Below are positions 45,541 through 58,328 of a stretch of DNA of 64,000 nt, piece after piece. The position numbers and the translations under genes are program-made. The notes beneath the pieces are model-generated. The model did not search any database. It was not told the DNA's origin and worked only from the letters and a program-made list of their open reading frames with translations. This stretch comes from Polytrichum commune (lineage: Eukaryota; Streptophyta; Polytrichopsida; Polytrichales; Polytrichaceae). The first letter of the stretch is position 1; the number at the start of each line of letters is the position of its first letter. The stretch is from NCBI GenBank assembly GCA_950295325.1, contig OX485808.1, positions 42,431,180 to 42,495,179 of the forward strand, written 5' to 3'.

Positions 45541-48263
45541 TAAGTAATGAAAAATCAAATGCTAATTCATGGTTACTGCTAAACTTAAAAACACTTGGGA
45601 GCACGATATCGGGCTCACAACTTCCCAAGCTTATGAAAGGGTTGCTTTGAGTGCAATTCACTCAGTGTTGGTTGTGGAATTTTATGGACAAGTGTTGAGG
45701 GTAAAATGGGATTTATCTATAGGATTTTGAAACATGGGAGATGAGATATTTCAAGGGGAAAAGATGAGCATGAATCACCCTTTGGATGCTAAGATTATAG
45801 CGATTGAAGGAAGGGATGCACAAGAAAAGGCCATGTTTCATCACCCCAAAAAGACCTTTGACCAGTCAAAATCACCTAGAACAAATCGAGTTGAATGCTT
45901 ATGTGATCCACTAGATGGGAACAACTTAATAATTGAGAACCTTTGCAAAATTTTCATGCCAAACTGTGCAAACCATAATAAGCTAGCCACCTCGCATTTG
46001 GAGTATCTCAAACTGTCCCATATTTATAACCAAATGTATGCAAAGAATTCCTTAAAAATTAGAGAGTGAGTCGATGTGAGGACAAATGCCATATTTTACA
46101 AGACATCAACAAAATTTCACTTTTTATTAAAGTAAACACCATTGATGTTCATGCAAAGATTGCATTGAAGTGGCAATAATACATCAGAGTCCAACACCTC
46201 ACATGAGCTCCCAACACAACAAAAAAATGACCACTTCCCACTTTCACAATTTTTTTACACATTCCAATTATCTCCAAATTGCACCACTCATGTGTCTATG
46301 GGTACACATCCATGTTGGCTTCATGAATATAATTTTTTTGATTGTGGATGAATGAGTTAGGTGGATTAATGTAGGGAAAAAATCTTCCATCAACCCATTA
46401 GGGGTTAAATCTCCCGTGCAACATGAACACGTTCAACAACAACTAGGAAAACACATGCAAACTTCACCACTTTTTTTTGCCTCATGCCCTTTTAATAAGT
46501 AGGGCACGCTTGTTCATAATTTGCACTTCAAAAGCGAGAAGCATGATTTTCTTCTACATTGCACTATGAATTCAAAGGCTTAACACTACTTAGCTTAGCC
46601 ATGGCATTCTGTGGGCCATGGCTAAGCTGCGTGATGTTATGGGGACATCAAATATTACGTCTCTTTAACTTAGTCCGTCTTTCGAATGGTCAACATTCAC
46701 AACAATCATCTTAAAAGCCGATATATATATATATATATATATATATTTCTTTTTTTTGGAGACAAATGAAATCTTATTTCAATGCCAAACAACTGATACA
46801 TGCCACCGGGACCCATTGACAAGAGTGTGGCGGGCTCTCTTAAAAGCCAATACCAGTTCCTCTAGTTTCCCATTTACAAGTTATTTGGGTTTCCGTGAGG
46901 GAGAGGGCTTCAAGATACCAAGCCAAAGCTCGCAGGTCATGGATTGGATAACCAATGAGAGGAGAATGGACGACGAGCAACAAGAGCGACAAGTCTTCAA
47001 CCTATTCAAGATGGTCATCAATCATAACCGATCAGCTCATAGACATAAACTGAGATTTTTTTGGCTGATCTCGTACCTCCATGGATGAAAAATTGCAACA
47101 AATTTTGAGAACTTTTTGGCTCTTGGATGAGTGATCGCTTATGATATCAATTCAATTTCTTTTTGTCATGACACTCGATGAGCCTCATCTCAGAATAGAT
47201 ACCCCACTTGATCTTCGACAAAAGGCCAAGAAATGTACACTTTTGGAGGAGATCACAAAGACAACGTTGGCATGCGATCTGCCATGGCAGCAATTTCATT
47301 GGGATTAAGCTCGGGTTTCCATGGTTGTAAGGACGTGATGTATGTTAATCTGGCGAGTTTTTGCAAAATTTTGACTTCGAATATCAAAAAACGAAAGATT
47401 TTGTCAAAATATGGGCAGAAAAAAAACCCGCTAGTATTCCCAATACAAAATTGGATTAATGGATGAAAATAACCCAAAAAAATACTATCATGAGTGAATA
47501 TTAGGATGGTTGTGGGATTAGATCCAAGTGATTTCATGGAATATTTATGTTCCTACAACAAGGAATGCCACTAAGGGCCACTTCACACACGAGACTGAGA
47601 GCCCGTGACCATACATGTCAAGCACTCTCATTGGTGGAAAAGGCGGAGCCGGTCCAAGTTCGCTTCACACTACGCTTGAGGAGTATGTGAATGCAAGATG
47701 ATGGATGTAAAGTCTACATGGATTCCTACATGGCATCGAATGGATCATGTTTCATGGTCACTTGGACTATTTTCAAAAATCTTCTCTTGGAGGTAGGCCT
47801 AACACAAAACTGGGAGACCACGGCACTCCAAATGCTCACAACCGTTGATTTATTCTATTTTATCATGTGTGAGGACCCACATGAATAGAAATTCATTGAA
47901 ATAGTGTTTGGTTGAGGGCTCGGGCACATATGACTTCATACTACACTTGAGGGTCCATGACCACACTAAATGATTTTGGAGGTGTGTTGGGACGGCCTTC
48001 GGACGCTTTCTTTTGGGCTCTCACAATCTCATGGTCATGGCTCTTGGCTCATGTGTGAAGTGGCCCTAAGTTGGCTACTAGAATATTGAAATCAATAAAC
48101 AAACACTGGAGGGAACTAAAGGGGGGCCAAGATAGTGTGACCGTCCATTGTGTGTAGAGCCAAGAGCTTTCCTAGGCTTCATAACAACAATAAGAAGCTT
48201 CCGGAAGCCACTAGGCCGATCATGGGTTGCTAATTTGATTATGTCTGCTTAGCTCAATCTCAG
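45541..48263. other. no gene recognised; AT microsatellite
   Basis: An (AT)n run lies at about 46722-46746. Frames at 45734-46069 and 46756-47088 are open but show no family features. Parts near 47600 and 48050 share phrases about 'ACTTCACAC..GAG' that suggest old repeats, not genes. Confidence 0.4.
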
Positions 48264-48484
48264 TACACTAAATATGATATTTAGTGTGACTTACTATTGG
48301 GAATTACGCAATGCTATGTCTATTTACTGTACATTTCATATTTTACCAACAAATGTTAAATTGGTAGTTTGGACATTATAGAACATTGACAACTTTACTT
48401 GGTAAAAAAATATTTCAATAGTAAAAAGATATAACACCGTGTATATCCAAATAGTAAGTCACACTAAATATCATATTTGGTGTA
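48264..48484. mobile_element. MITE of the TA/CACTAAA family
   Basis: Left TACACTAAATATGATATTTA, right inverted AAATATCATATTTGGTGTA; the second pair GTGACTTACTATTGGGAATT / CCAAATAGTAAGTCAC extends the stem to about 45 bp. Interior ~130 bp, non-coding. Confidence 0.8.
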
Positions 48485-48527
48485 GGTTAACAGCAACTGC
48501 ATCATTGGGATTAACAAGAAGCAGTAT

Positions 48528-48830
48528 TAAATAAACTGTATTTAATGCCACATGGTAACTTATGCCAATGTGGTAACTTTTCTAATGACACTTCTTATGA
48601 ATAAGTTTACAAATACTATCATGGATGATTGGAATTTGGATGAAAATTTTGTTTAGTGAGTGATAGTAATTGCAACATTGTAAATCTATAATGCCCAAAG
48701 GTTATTACAAGGAATGACAAATAATGTTGGGTTTACATTTAGTGTTGGTGGCACTACATGGGCGGTTTACAATTTGTATTGAGCAAGACATATAGAATTG
48801 GTGACACTAAATGTCATCTTTAGCGTTGTG
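48528..48830 (+). mobile_element. divergent relative of the MITE at 42768
   Basis: Shares GATGACACTTCTTATGAATAAG-like, GTCATGGATGATTGG, TTACAAGGAATGACAAATAATG, TTAGTGTTGGTG and TGAGCAAGACA blocks with 42768-43144 but lacks the ~90 bp containing GGCCAAAACC. The ends are worn. Confidence 0.65.
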
Positions 48831-49679
48831 TCGCCTTCATCTTCAATATGTGTCTTTGTAGATTCATGTGAAGGAGTGAAAGCAACCTCATGCCCCCTTC
48901 CCACCCAACTTTACCAAATAACCAAAGTCTTTCTTAAAAACCGGGTAAAGTTCTCTCGGTTATAGCGGAGGTATCAAGCAGTCCCAATGCACCTTACAAG
49001 AACTTGCTCCCGAGTAGGTTTTAGTTAAGTGGTTTTCACACATGTTCATTATTTTATCTACCAAGCAATGACATGGTGGATAGTTTTTGTCCCATCCCCA
49101 AATGCCTTACTACTCATCTATCTTACCATCAGTTTTTGTTAATGAAGCTCTTTGTGCCCTCATAGCTAAGACTAAAAGCAACCAATCACAAGGGTGGGAG
49201 GCGACACTTTTAGAGGTCTTACATTCTTGCCTCATGTTTAGGTACCGATGGGAGGGTTGGGGCTTGAGGCTTAAAACCTCCACTTTAAAACCATGCCACA
49301 TCATTTGCCAACTAGGCTTGGGACTAGATAGTATTGACGGTGTGAAGGCCATGTTTTTAGAACCAACTTTTAGGCTTAGCTAAAGTCAAGTGGGAAGGGA
49401 TCATCATATTATTAATGGCCATCTTAACGTACACTGATTGTATGAATTTGAGAAAGTATGTTTATTATGTTCTAATAAGCCCGTTGCTTGCTCCCGACGT
49501 TATTCATGGGTATTGAGTCTCACGCACACTATTGGAGAAATAGTCTAAACTAGATGCTTAGAGGTCTCAAAGTGTCATGTCTGCTCATTGTCAACATAAG
49601 TAACCTTTAGAACTGAAAATTTACTTACATTATGATCTGTAGCGTAGCACATTGGGATACTTGATAGTTTTGCGTTTTA
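48831..49679. other. no gene recognised
   Basis: A 98-codon frame at 49087-49383 is open but has no recognisable domain or codon signature. Nothing else is seen. Confidence 0.4.
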
Positions 49680-49875
49680 GGATGCAAGGGGAAGATATTA
49701 TTGAACATAGTTATGGCTTGCAAGTGTCATGTGTTTACATTTTTGTATGCAAGGGGGAAGATATTATTGAGCACACTAATGGAAGGTGCTAGGTGTTTAC
49801 ATTCTAATATGCAACATTGAGATGATATTATTGAGCCACACTAATGGCAAGTGACATTTGTGGACTCTTTAATCA
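49680..49875 (+). repeat. three diverged tandem units of ~60 bp
   Basis: Each unit contains a GATATTATTGAG core followed by CACACTAATGG-like sequence, a GTGT segment and TTTACATT..ATGCAA. The cores start near 49694, 49758 and 49816. Confidence 0.55.
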
Positions 49876-52829
49876 ACTTATAGAACATTGTGTAAGAGAG
49901 GCGTGCACGTCACAACATTATTGAGGATACTCATGCTGAGATATTAGTAAGCGCACTTGAATGTCAAAGTCTCATGAGGTGACACTAATGATGAAGTTGT
50001 TGACCATTAGTGTAACCTAGCATACGCCTCAAACTAGGGTGGGTGACACTATTAGTACGCATGTGACACTAAATACCACAAACAACGAACTCGGTTTAAT
50101 CACAGACAAACTTCGGATGGGCTGAATGTCAGGAGAACATTAAGAAGATGTAAGAAATAATAACTGTGAAGTGCTCCCAAAGCTAAACGATTCTTATCTA
50201 TAGATGCCACGACCTATTCCAGAATGATGACCTGAAGTCGGCCATTCATATAAATGCATCGAGGATCATGAATGGATTCATTCAAGGATACATGATAATT
50301 CAATGGATTCATACAAGGATCGTTGCCACTTGTTCTTCGTCACAGTGGGGTAGATTTCAGGTATCCAAATCAAATGGCAACGACCTGTGTTCGTTGTAAA
50401 TTAGAGCATTTTACATTCTCAATGAGGATTGAACACTAAATGGTGATTAACATCCAGGGATAAGAGAAGCACTTTAAGCCATTCTGAATGATGGTGCTCC
50501 ACCTCGCATGATTTTTCAATGTCCGAATTTAGAGCAGTTGCAGCAACATTCTTCGTGGTGGCAGGTTTTCTGTAGAAAGTTCACCCAGTAATTGTCTCAG
50601 CTGTCTTCCCATCATCACTAATTGCACCTGTCTTGAGGTCTATTTCCAACACAGAATTACGTAGCATTTAATCCAAATCCAAAAGCTTTCGACCCACCTG
50701 TTGTTGCGACCAGTTTTTATCTATACATATTTACCCTTTTCCACAAAGTGCCATGGTCAGAAAAACAAACATCGGCAACAAACTCATAGGATGCACATTA
50801 CAAAAAATGTTCAGATCCCTGAAACCTATGCATCAGTATTGCAAGACACATATTTCTGCAAAAAACATACGTGACGGCCGGTCTTGATTCTTCATTTCTA
50901 TGAGTTACTTCAACATGGCCGCCGTGTAGGAGGTAGCAAATATTTCAGCCTGCACATGATGCATGAGATACTGCACCAATGTGTACCCTGAAAAAATAAT
51001 TTCCGAAATATAGTGCTCACCCGGCAGCAACATCAAGCCTCCGGAGTTGTGCACCATCGAGTCCAGAAGTTGCAGTGAACACACTGCTACATCACCCTGC
51101 AATTAGCCGTGGCACGGGGTGTCAAGGAGACAAATGAAACATTAATACTTCAACTCTCTTCAATTGATTCATCCAAGTCACTGTATGTGACCCTAAGACC
51201 CTGTGAGACTGCAGTTCTATGAGCCGCTTCAGAAAGATGTGCATCGAGTAAATGCAAATTACATAGGATAAGAATTCGACATCCTGTGGAGGATTCATGA
51301 AAATACCTGTGTCTAGTCACTACCAACAGTGTTATTTTGGAATGGAATACAAGGACACAAATGGACGTCACAGGATTGCTATGTTGATACTCATTCCTCA
51401 CGGGCAAATTTAACTAAGCCCAAATTGAATCCTGGAGTGGCCTGTATAGAGGTTTCCCAAAGAAGAGCCCACAATGCTCCCTTTTGATGAAGGAATTACA
51501 AATGCAAATACAAGAATAAGTCATAAATTCTCTACTGACAAAGTCGATTGATTGGGATGATCGCAATAGTACCGCTTGCATGCTGATCACTCAGAGTGTA
51601 GACAGCAATGTGACCCCAGTCCGAATTACAGGCACAAATGGGGAGATGTACAATTATGTTTGAGTGGTAAGTTAATGGCAAGGCTTGCACATAAAGAAAA
51701 GACCCCTGCTATGATGAGATTCGACTATGTGCTGGATTTATAGACACCATTCTACGTTCGACACTTAACACAACTGGGAGGGCCTATGTGATCGGGTGAA
51801 GAGACAGACAACGTTTTATTATCAACTCCAATTCTGAAACCTGTAATGACAATCTTTGTGATTTGCAATTGCTAACGAGATTAGACAATTTCCAATTCTA
51901 TCTAGTGGGCGAAAATTGTCTCTGGAGTTGGGAGTGTCCACAACAGGACCACATACCTTTGTTGTCTTCATTCAGAATGACGAATCAGTTGTGTTTCTAA
52001 ATATACTCCACGAATGTCATTGACTTGTTTAATAAGTACATGGATCCGCAACATCAGGAACATCTTTTAACCAATTTCAGCGCTCACTTCACTGCGGCAT
52101 GCACATACAGTAGCCCAATGATCCTTGTGTGGTCTCTCCCACACCCTTTCAACTTCCAGGACCTCTGTCTTGGAATGCGGCTGTTACTCAATTGAGTTCC
52201 TCTGCAGTTGATGAGCATTGATGAACATGCAGCTGCAATCTTTTCTCTTGCACTTTGTCCTGCACAGAGTCTATATTGCAGTCCCGAACAGGAAAGTAAA
52301 GTCACCATGGCCAACCCACAATGCAAGCGGTGACACCTACTACCTCAGTCTCCATGTTGTCCTCAAGGAACCCATGGTAATAAACCTCCAGCTGTTCTTT
52401 GATATTTCTGAATGAGAAACGCAAATTCTTCAATCGTCATGTTTCCCATCGATACCTATGATTTGGGGTCGCTGGTTCTGGAATGAGATTCCAAATTTTT
52501 TCCACATCTTGGATTTTAAAACCCTCTCCAACAGGGTGGCCACTCCAGCAGTGGTGTCCTATCTGTCCTATCTTACACCTTGGTATACTATAAATACACA
52601 CGATTTAAACCGGAAATTGACGAAGTGCGGATGGGAGGAGAAAGATCTTCATATTCCTTCATGTCTTCCTCATGTAACTCTACTCCACTGTTGAAGTGCC
52701 ACAGTATTGAAAATCCCCGCACATCACCAATACCGGCTCCAGTAGCTGCGATCCCTGAAGCATACGCATGTCTTCCTCATGTAGCTCTACTCCATGTCGC
52801 ATAGATCTAGCTCCTTCAGGCTTGTGAGC
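49876..52829. other. no intact gene; worn repeats and possible pseudogene debris
   Basis: Short frames at 50905-51102 and 51150-51407 (minus) have no assignable family. A copy of the dispersed repeat lies near 51655-51810. A phrase TCTTCCTCATGTAACTCTAC occurs near 52667 and again, slightly changed, near 52771, and continues on the minus strand from the LRR remnant next door, so the right part may be its decayed 3' region. Confidence 0.4.
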
Positions 52830-53945
52830 TTATTCATGCTTGAAGTCAACCGACATAGCGATGCACCTCCACAAATTGAGTTGTTAATTTCAGTGTAGGT
52901 AAATTTGCCAAGCCTTGCAAACTAGTCAGTTGCCTATTATGAGAAGCCTTTGATAACTTGTAATTGCTCCAATCTACTGAGGTTTGGTATCCTCTGATAT
53001 GCCCAACCAAGATATACTCAAGTTACAAAGGCACTGAAGCCCAGTAAGACTAGGCAGCTTTGAAATTCGTGCGCTCCATTCTAAGCTTAAAAATTTCACA
53101 CCAACCAAGCTGTCCAATCCTGGAACTTCGTCCATGTCCCGGTGAGAACAACGCAGTGTACGAAGACTAATTAGACTACACAGCTTCGAACGTTGCTCAT
53201 TTCCCTCAAACTTTAATGATTGTATACCAACCAAGCAGTCTAGTCCACAAACTTCAATCAAACCTGGGCGCGCGCGCACACAAACACATATATTGAGCGA
53301 TTGTAGGCTGGACCCTAATTCTACAGCAAACCCCTGCAAAATTTTCAATCACTTCACTCCGTAATGCTCCACTTCCTGCAGGGACGTACAATTCCTCAAA
53401 TCCAGGCATGATGCAAAAAACTTCATAGAGCTTCAATGTTATCAAGTTTGTGCACAAAGCAAGTACGTCCCGCTCGAACAAAAACAAAATCATAGCGGTG
53501 ACCAGACACTCGCAGAACTTTAAGTGATGCTGGTAGTTGTCCCACTTTTGGTAGCTTATTTTCAATACCCTCCCCATCAAAATCTTCACAAGTTATCCTG
53601 AAAAAAGTCAGGGATTTCAGCCCTTCCAATCCCTCAATTGACTCCAATGCAGAATGTACATCTAAGCTTCTCAAGCGAACGAGGTCATTCAGATTCAAAA
53701 CTCCAGCTCTTTCAGAGAAAATATGCAGCTCCAAGACCACAAGATTCGTGCAATATTTCCATTCGATCCTCCCTACATTCATGATGGGTTTTCTGAAATA
53801 CAAAGCCGTGTCAACCTCTCTCCACAACACCTTGGCTCATCCTCAAGCTCTTTGGGAAGTGCGTCCTGAGCATAAATCCACCTCCGCTTCTCCATGTCCA
53901 CGGGCTTTTCATTTCCCTTTCGATTCCAATTCTGCAAATTGACGA
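52830..53945 (-). pseudogene. frameshifted leucine-rich-repeat (NLR-type) pseudogene
   Basis: On the minus strand LRR-like segments appear in three frames: LVVLELHIFSERAGVLNLNDLVRLRSLDVHSALESI (around 53740-53630), ALCTNLITLKLYEVF (around 53460), and SLQSLNICVC..LVGIQSLKFEGNEQRSKLCSLISLRTLRC..LVGVKFLSLEW (53320-53050). Continuity needs at least two frameshifts, near 53490 and 53345, and another near 53828 where an upstream segment (MEKRRWIYAQDALPKELEDE) is in a different frame. A CG/CA microsatellite at 53268-53290 interrupts the repeats. The layout resembles the LRR end of plant NB-ARC proteins; no P-loop is seen. Decay rather than unusual splicing is the likeliest reading. Confidence 0.6.
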
Positions 53946-55423
53946 TAGAGATCCTGCACGCTAACTCTCCCAGAGCTCATATCTGCATCAACAAGGCACT
54001 ATCCACCAAATGTTGCAACTGCAATTACATCATGAAACTATCACAAAGAAATTCAACAAACACATGTTTCACTCTTCACATCAATCTTCCAAATCATTGA
54101 ATCAACATAAGAACCCCCACGTACTAGTCATGCTTGACCATCATGTATACACTTCACCATTCTAGTTCAACCTATCTCCACAAACTTGATTGTGGTATTC
54201 TATAGATATAAGCATGTGCATGTCATTTTGTTTGGTCAACCTTGAAGGAGCTGCAATGTGGGAATTAGGATGTCAATTTGTTCAAGATATAAAACGTTGA
54301 GGATATATCAACATCCTATTATGTGAGTATTAAGTTAATTATTCTAGTATGGTCTTGAGGCATCATAGAGGGAATTGACTTCATACCTAATCTTGAATCA
54401 CGTCCTCCTCATTGTGAACAAGGCACGACCACTACAATCCATCCAAACAATTGAATCCCTACAGCCCTTCCAAAAACATAGTTTAGGGCCCTTCTATAGA
54501 TTAGGGACATAGTTTTAAAACTATGTTCCTAATTAGGAACATAGTCCCTAACTAATTCTTGCTCCCATTGAGGCAATTATCAAAATTGCTTCTAAGAATG
54601 ATGACCAAAGGATTCACCAATTCTCGCAAAATAATTGACTTTTTGTAAGTCCTTTCATCCAAAATGAAGGCCTTTTATCTCCAAGATATTTTTAGAAAAA
54701 TATCCAAGGCTTTCAATGATAATGGTTGATAATGTGAACCTTGACTTTCACCCTTGCCAAAGTATCAACTCATGATACTACATCTTTTGTATTTTCAAAC
54801 TTCTTTCCTTTTGTAGCATAGTGCAAAAACACATTTTTGGCATCATCCTTGTCAAGCTTAGGCATCTCAAAAAACATGCATTTTCATCTATGTCAAGACT
54901 TATAAGAGTTTTTTAAAATCAGGATGTTACAGTCACCCAACTTCCCTCAACAAAAGGTGCTTGAAGAAACAAGTTTGCTTGCTCCAAAGAATTGAAATCA
55001 TCCCAAACATTGTCTATGGTTAGGAAGGTCTTTTACTTCTAAATCTTATCAAAACACGAGTAAATAACACACATTCTTTAGGCTTTGGGTCCAACGTTTG
55101 TACTATACTATAATGAAATATGTGAACAAGAGAGCCATTAATTGACCAAAAAAAACATCAAGGAACACATAGAGGCGTAGAGTGAAATTTCTAACACCAT
55201 GATGAAAATTAACACAACATCTCATTATCTAGTCCTTGACTCCATCCTATTTAGCATCCTAACTTGCTTATATTGCACATGTCAATGCAGTCAACTCGTT
55301 TTTCAAAAACTCGTGAAGTTGAAGGGCTTGAAGTTTCAATTCTAAAAAGCATGTAAAGTAAGGTATTATTTGGTTCTTTTTTCATGTTCTCCAACTTCTA
55401 TTGATTAGATTTACACAACGAAA
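53946..55423. other. no gene recognised; short foldback
   Basis: AT-rich spacer. A local inverted repeat reads TTAGGGACATAGTTTTAAAA then CTATGTTCCTAATTAGG, with a third related unit ATAGTCCCTAACTA, at about 54480-54555. Confidence 0.45.
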
Positions 55424-56060
55424 CTACACCAAATTGTCCTACTAGTGTGGGTTACCATTTGGAGTTATGCATCGCTATAACATTTTACTAAGCGTAAGTT
55501 TTTTATACTCAAGCTACATAAATAGTCAGAATGCACATCGCAGAACATGAGATAAATAACTTCACGGGGAGGTCACTTCATTGTCAAGTTGACACCACGT
55601 GCGGACAAAGTTTGCTACCCCTATATTACATGCCATATATAATTTTAAAATTTATGATATTTTTTCTACATATACATAACCATTGATAGTATCTTTTGTA
55701 TTGTTTTTTGAAATTCTTAGTCATCTTTATTTTTTTTTAGTAATTGTTTTAGTTCAATTCTGTGTCATTCTAGTTAGAAACGGTATGTTTTATGAAAAAA
55801 AAAATCATCAAATTTAGTTACCACTTTTAACCATGTCATAGGTATTGTGTATATCTACTCATGAAAAAAATTTGATAAAATTTTGACCCATTTTGGTGGT
55901 GCAACTTACCAAAAGAAGATTTTTTTTGGTTGCACGTGGTGTTCAACTTGACAATGGAGTGATCTCCCCATGGATAACTTATTTGGATAATGTTAGTAAG
56001 AAGTTATAGCAACACGTACCTCCAAATGGTAACCCACACTAATAGAACAATTTAGTGTAG
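55424..56060. mobile_element. MITE of the TA/CACTAAA family carrying a nested insertion
   Basis: Left CTACACCAAATTGTCCTACT and AGTGTGGGTTACCATTTGGA; right inverted TCCAAATGGTAACCCACACT and AGTGTAG. The ~57-bp ends pair almost completely. Between them sits the hAT-like element 55563-55972, so the host MITE is only about 220 bp without it. Confidence 0.85.
55563..55972. mobile_element. hAT-like MITE nested in another MITE
   Basis: Ends CACGGGGAGGTCACTTCATT and inverted AATGGAGTGATCTCCCCATG. Flanking octamers AATAACTT (55555-55562) and GATAACTT (55973-55980) form an 8-bp duplication with one mismatch. Homologous to 38929-39324 and 24653-24968. Confidence 0.8.
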
Positions 56061-58328
56061 TGTTGCATCAACACAAATCGGATTGAAATTTGAAGTTCCC
56101 TTGATTCAATTACGGTTATCGGAAGTGCATGTTTGTTGACTTCTTAATGGAATACATTATAGGTCCTCCTCATTGCATTCCCCAATGAATGCACCACGTA
56201 TTAATATAATTTGAAGATGTAGTCCAATCTCTCTTAAACATGTGTCTTTATGGTAATTGTTCTTCAATCCTCATTGAACCACACACCTATGAAATAGGTA
56301 TAGGGGTCCAATAAAGGAAAGCAACCGAATAAATTCCACATTCCTCAGGGGCTCAATAGACGACATATATGCACAACTTCTATGATCATGGCCACGTCTT
56401 GCAATCATTTTCTTTATGTGTTGGGGAGTTTAGAAGTTTATTAGTACATTATCTTATGTCAAGAGCTTTAAACTAAAAACACACTCATATGTGATACACT
56501 CTAACCTCCCTTATATCACACATGTGGCAACCAAAGTGCATGTGATATTAAGGAGGTATGTAGTGTTAACATGGATGTGTGATATTAGAGAATTAGTGTA
56601 GCATGTGACATTATGAAATAACACAAAGTCAACACTGCAATAATGACAATTTTTACAATGATGACAACGTGATGCATGTGAGCGTGTGGTTTGAAATCCT
56701 TGGTGGATGACTTTATTGTAAGACCCTTGAAATATGGGAGGGAAATGTGACAACAAGGAGGGATATGTCAACTGAGAACATTTGTTCCCTAGGGTTTCGG
56801 GAGAAGCAATGACATTGAGGAGGACAATACTTGGAGGTCAAGGTGTATCGATGATCAAAATACAGAGTATGTGTTTGTATCCAAAGACACTCGAGCTAGG
56901 TATTGGAACCTAAATCTTCAATAACATCAAGATATTCAAACGATCCAAAAAGTGCATTTGGAAAATACGTTAATTTCAAATTGAATTGATTTTGACATAA
57001 TAAGCTAAACATGGAAGTGTGTAGCTTGAATACATGTTTTTGTGCATGAAGTGGCCTAATTTGGGCCTCTTGGACGCTCAAGGGTTAAATGTCTTGCAAT
57101 CATTGGGTGGCAACTAGAGAGGTCGTCATATGGTGCTTGGTGATACATGACAAGTCATGAAGACGACTCTCATAAACATGGCGCACCAATAAAATTGTCA
57201 CTCTAAAACAGATGTTTATTAGAGTGCTTCCATGATGACATCAGAGTTTACATCCATCAACAATCTATCGTTGTACTCGTGGGATATTCGCATGAGTCAC
57301 AGGATCTTGAAGCAGTTGTGTGGACGATTTGTTTTTTTGTCTTAATCCTTCAGAAAATTGGAAAATTGTCTTCTACATCTCAAACAGAACAATTTAAAGA
57401 AGGCAATCAATCCAACATTCTCCTCATTTGTTAAAAAAATTCAAATTCTTCCATCATTGCAAAGTAAGTCATTCAGAAGTGTTTGCCCTGAGTTGATATT
57501 GTGTGTTTTTCCCCAAAACAAATTCCAATTCAGGTTGACAGGGTCGGTGCACTTGAGTAGCAGAACTTTGGGAACACCGTGAAATCATCCAAGGAGTACA
57601 CATGCAGATCAAGGAGCAGAGCAACAGCTTCTTACTGCTCCTATCAATTAGCACAACCTCAACAAATTGTGCAGAGTCTCTTGACAGATAACAAATCTCT
57701 CCAAGATGCGCCTTACATTTCTAGTTTGAAGTATCATTACAACGGCATTTCTGCATCCTTCTTGAGGAAAGACCTAAGAGAAGACCCCGGCGGAGAATCA
57801 ACTTCCATCATTTTCCTAATTTTTCTTCCCAGTTGCTGTTTATTGGTCTAACTTTCTGATAAATAAATGTGAATCTTGTCCAAAATGCCTCAGCGTGCAT
57901 TAGTCAGCACTTTGTTCTCCGAGTTTCGGCCGCCATTAACCATTAATAACAGTATTGCACAGGGCTAATGTAAGGAGTCCGCAGCAGCCAATGACGGAAC
58001 GAATGATATGCGGAGATGCAAGCTATAAGAAGTATTAACAATCTATAATAGTTCACAAAGTGCATCGAAAAAGATGGTGAAAGGCCCCGAAGCCGCCTCG
58101 AGAACTAAGGGAAACTTTCTGATCCAACTTGCCGACACAAATTCAACTGAGAGATTCAATGCTTGCCCCTCTCACTGGGAAGCCGCTTTTGGACTTCATG
58201 TTACAGATGGCGGTCATTACTAGAGACTCCCGGGGCTCCTCTAAAGGGAGAGATGAATGAAGCTGCCAATAAATTTTGGTGGTGGTAGATGATATGTACG
58301 GGAGAAGATAAGTTTTAATTTCTGGCTA
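56061..58328. other. spacer; possible plus-strand terminal exon at 57579-57851
   Basis: A worn dispersed-repeat copy is near 56170-56300. A plus-strand frame ending at 57851 finishes with a hydrophobic tail (STSIIFLIFLPSCCLLV), followed by AATAAATG at about 57861. This could be the last exon of a small secreted or GPI-anchored protein, but upstream exons were not found. 58000-58328 is probably the 3' untranslated region of the receptor kinase. Confidence 0.3.
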
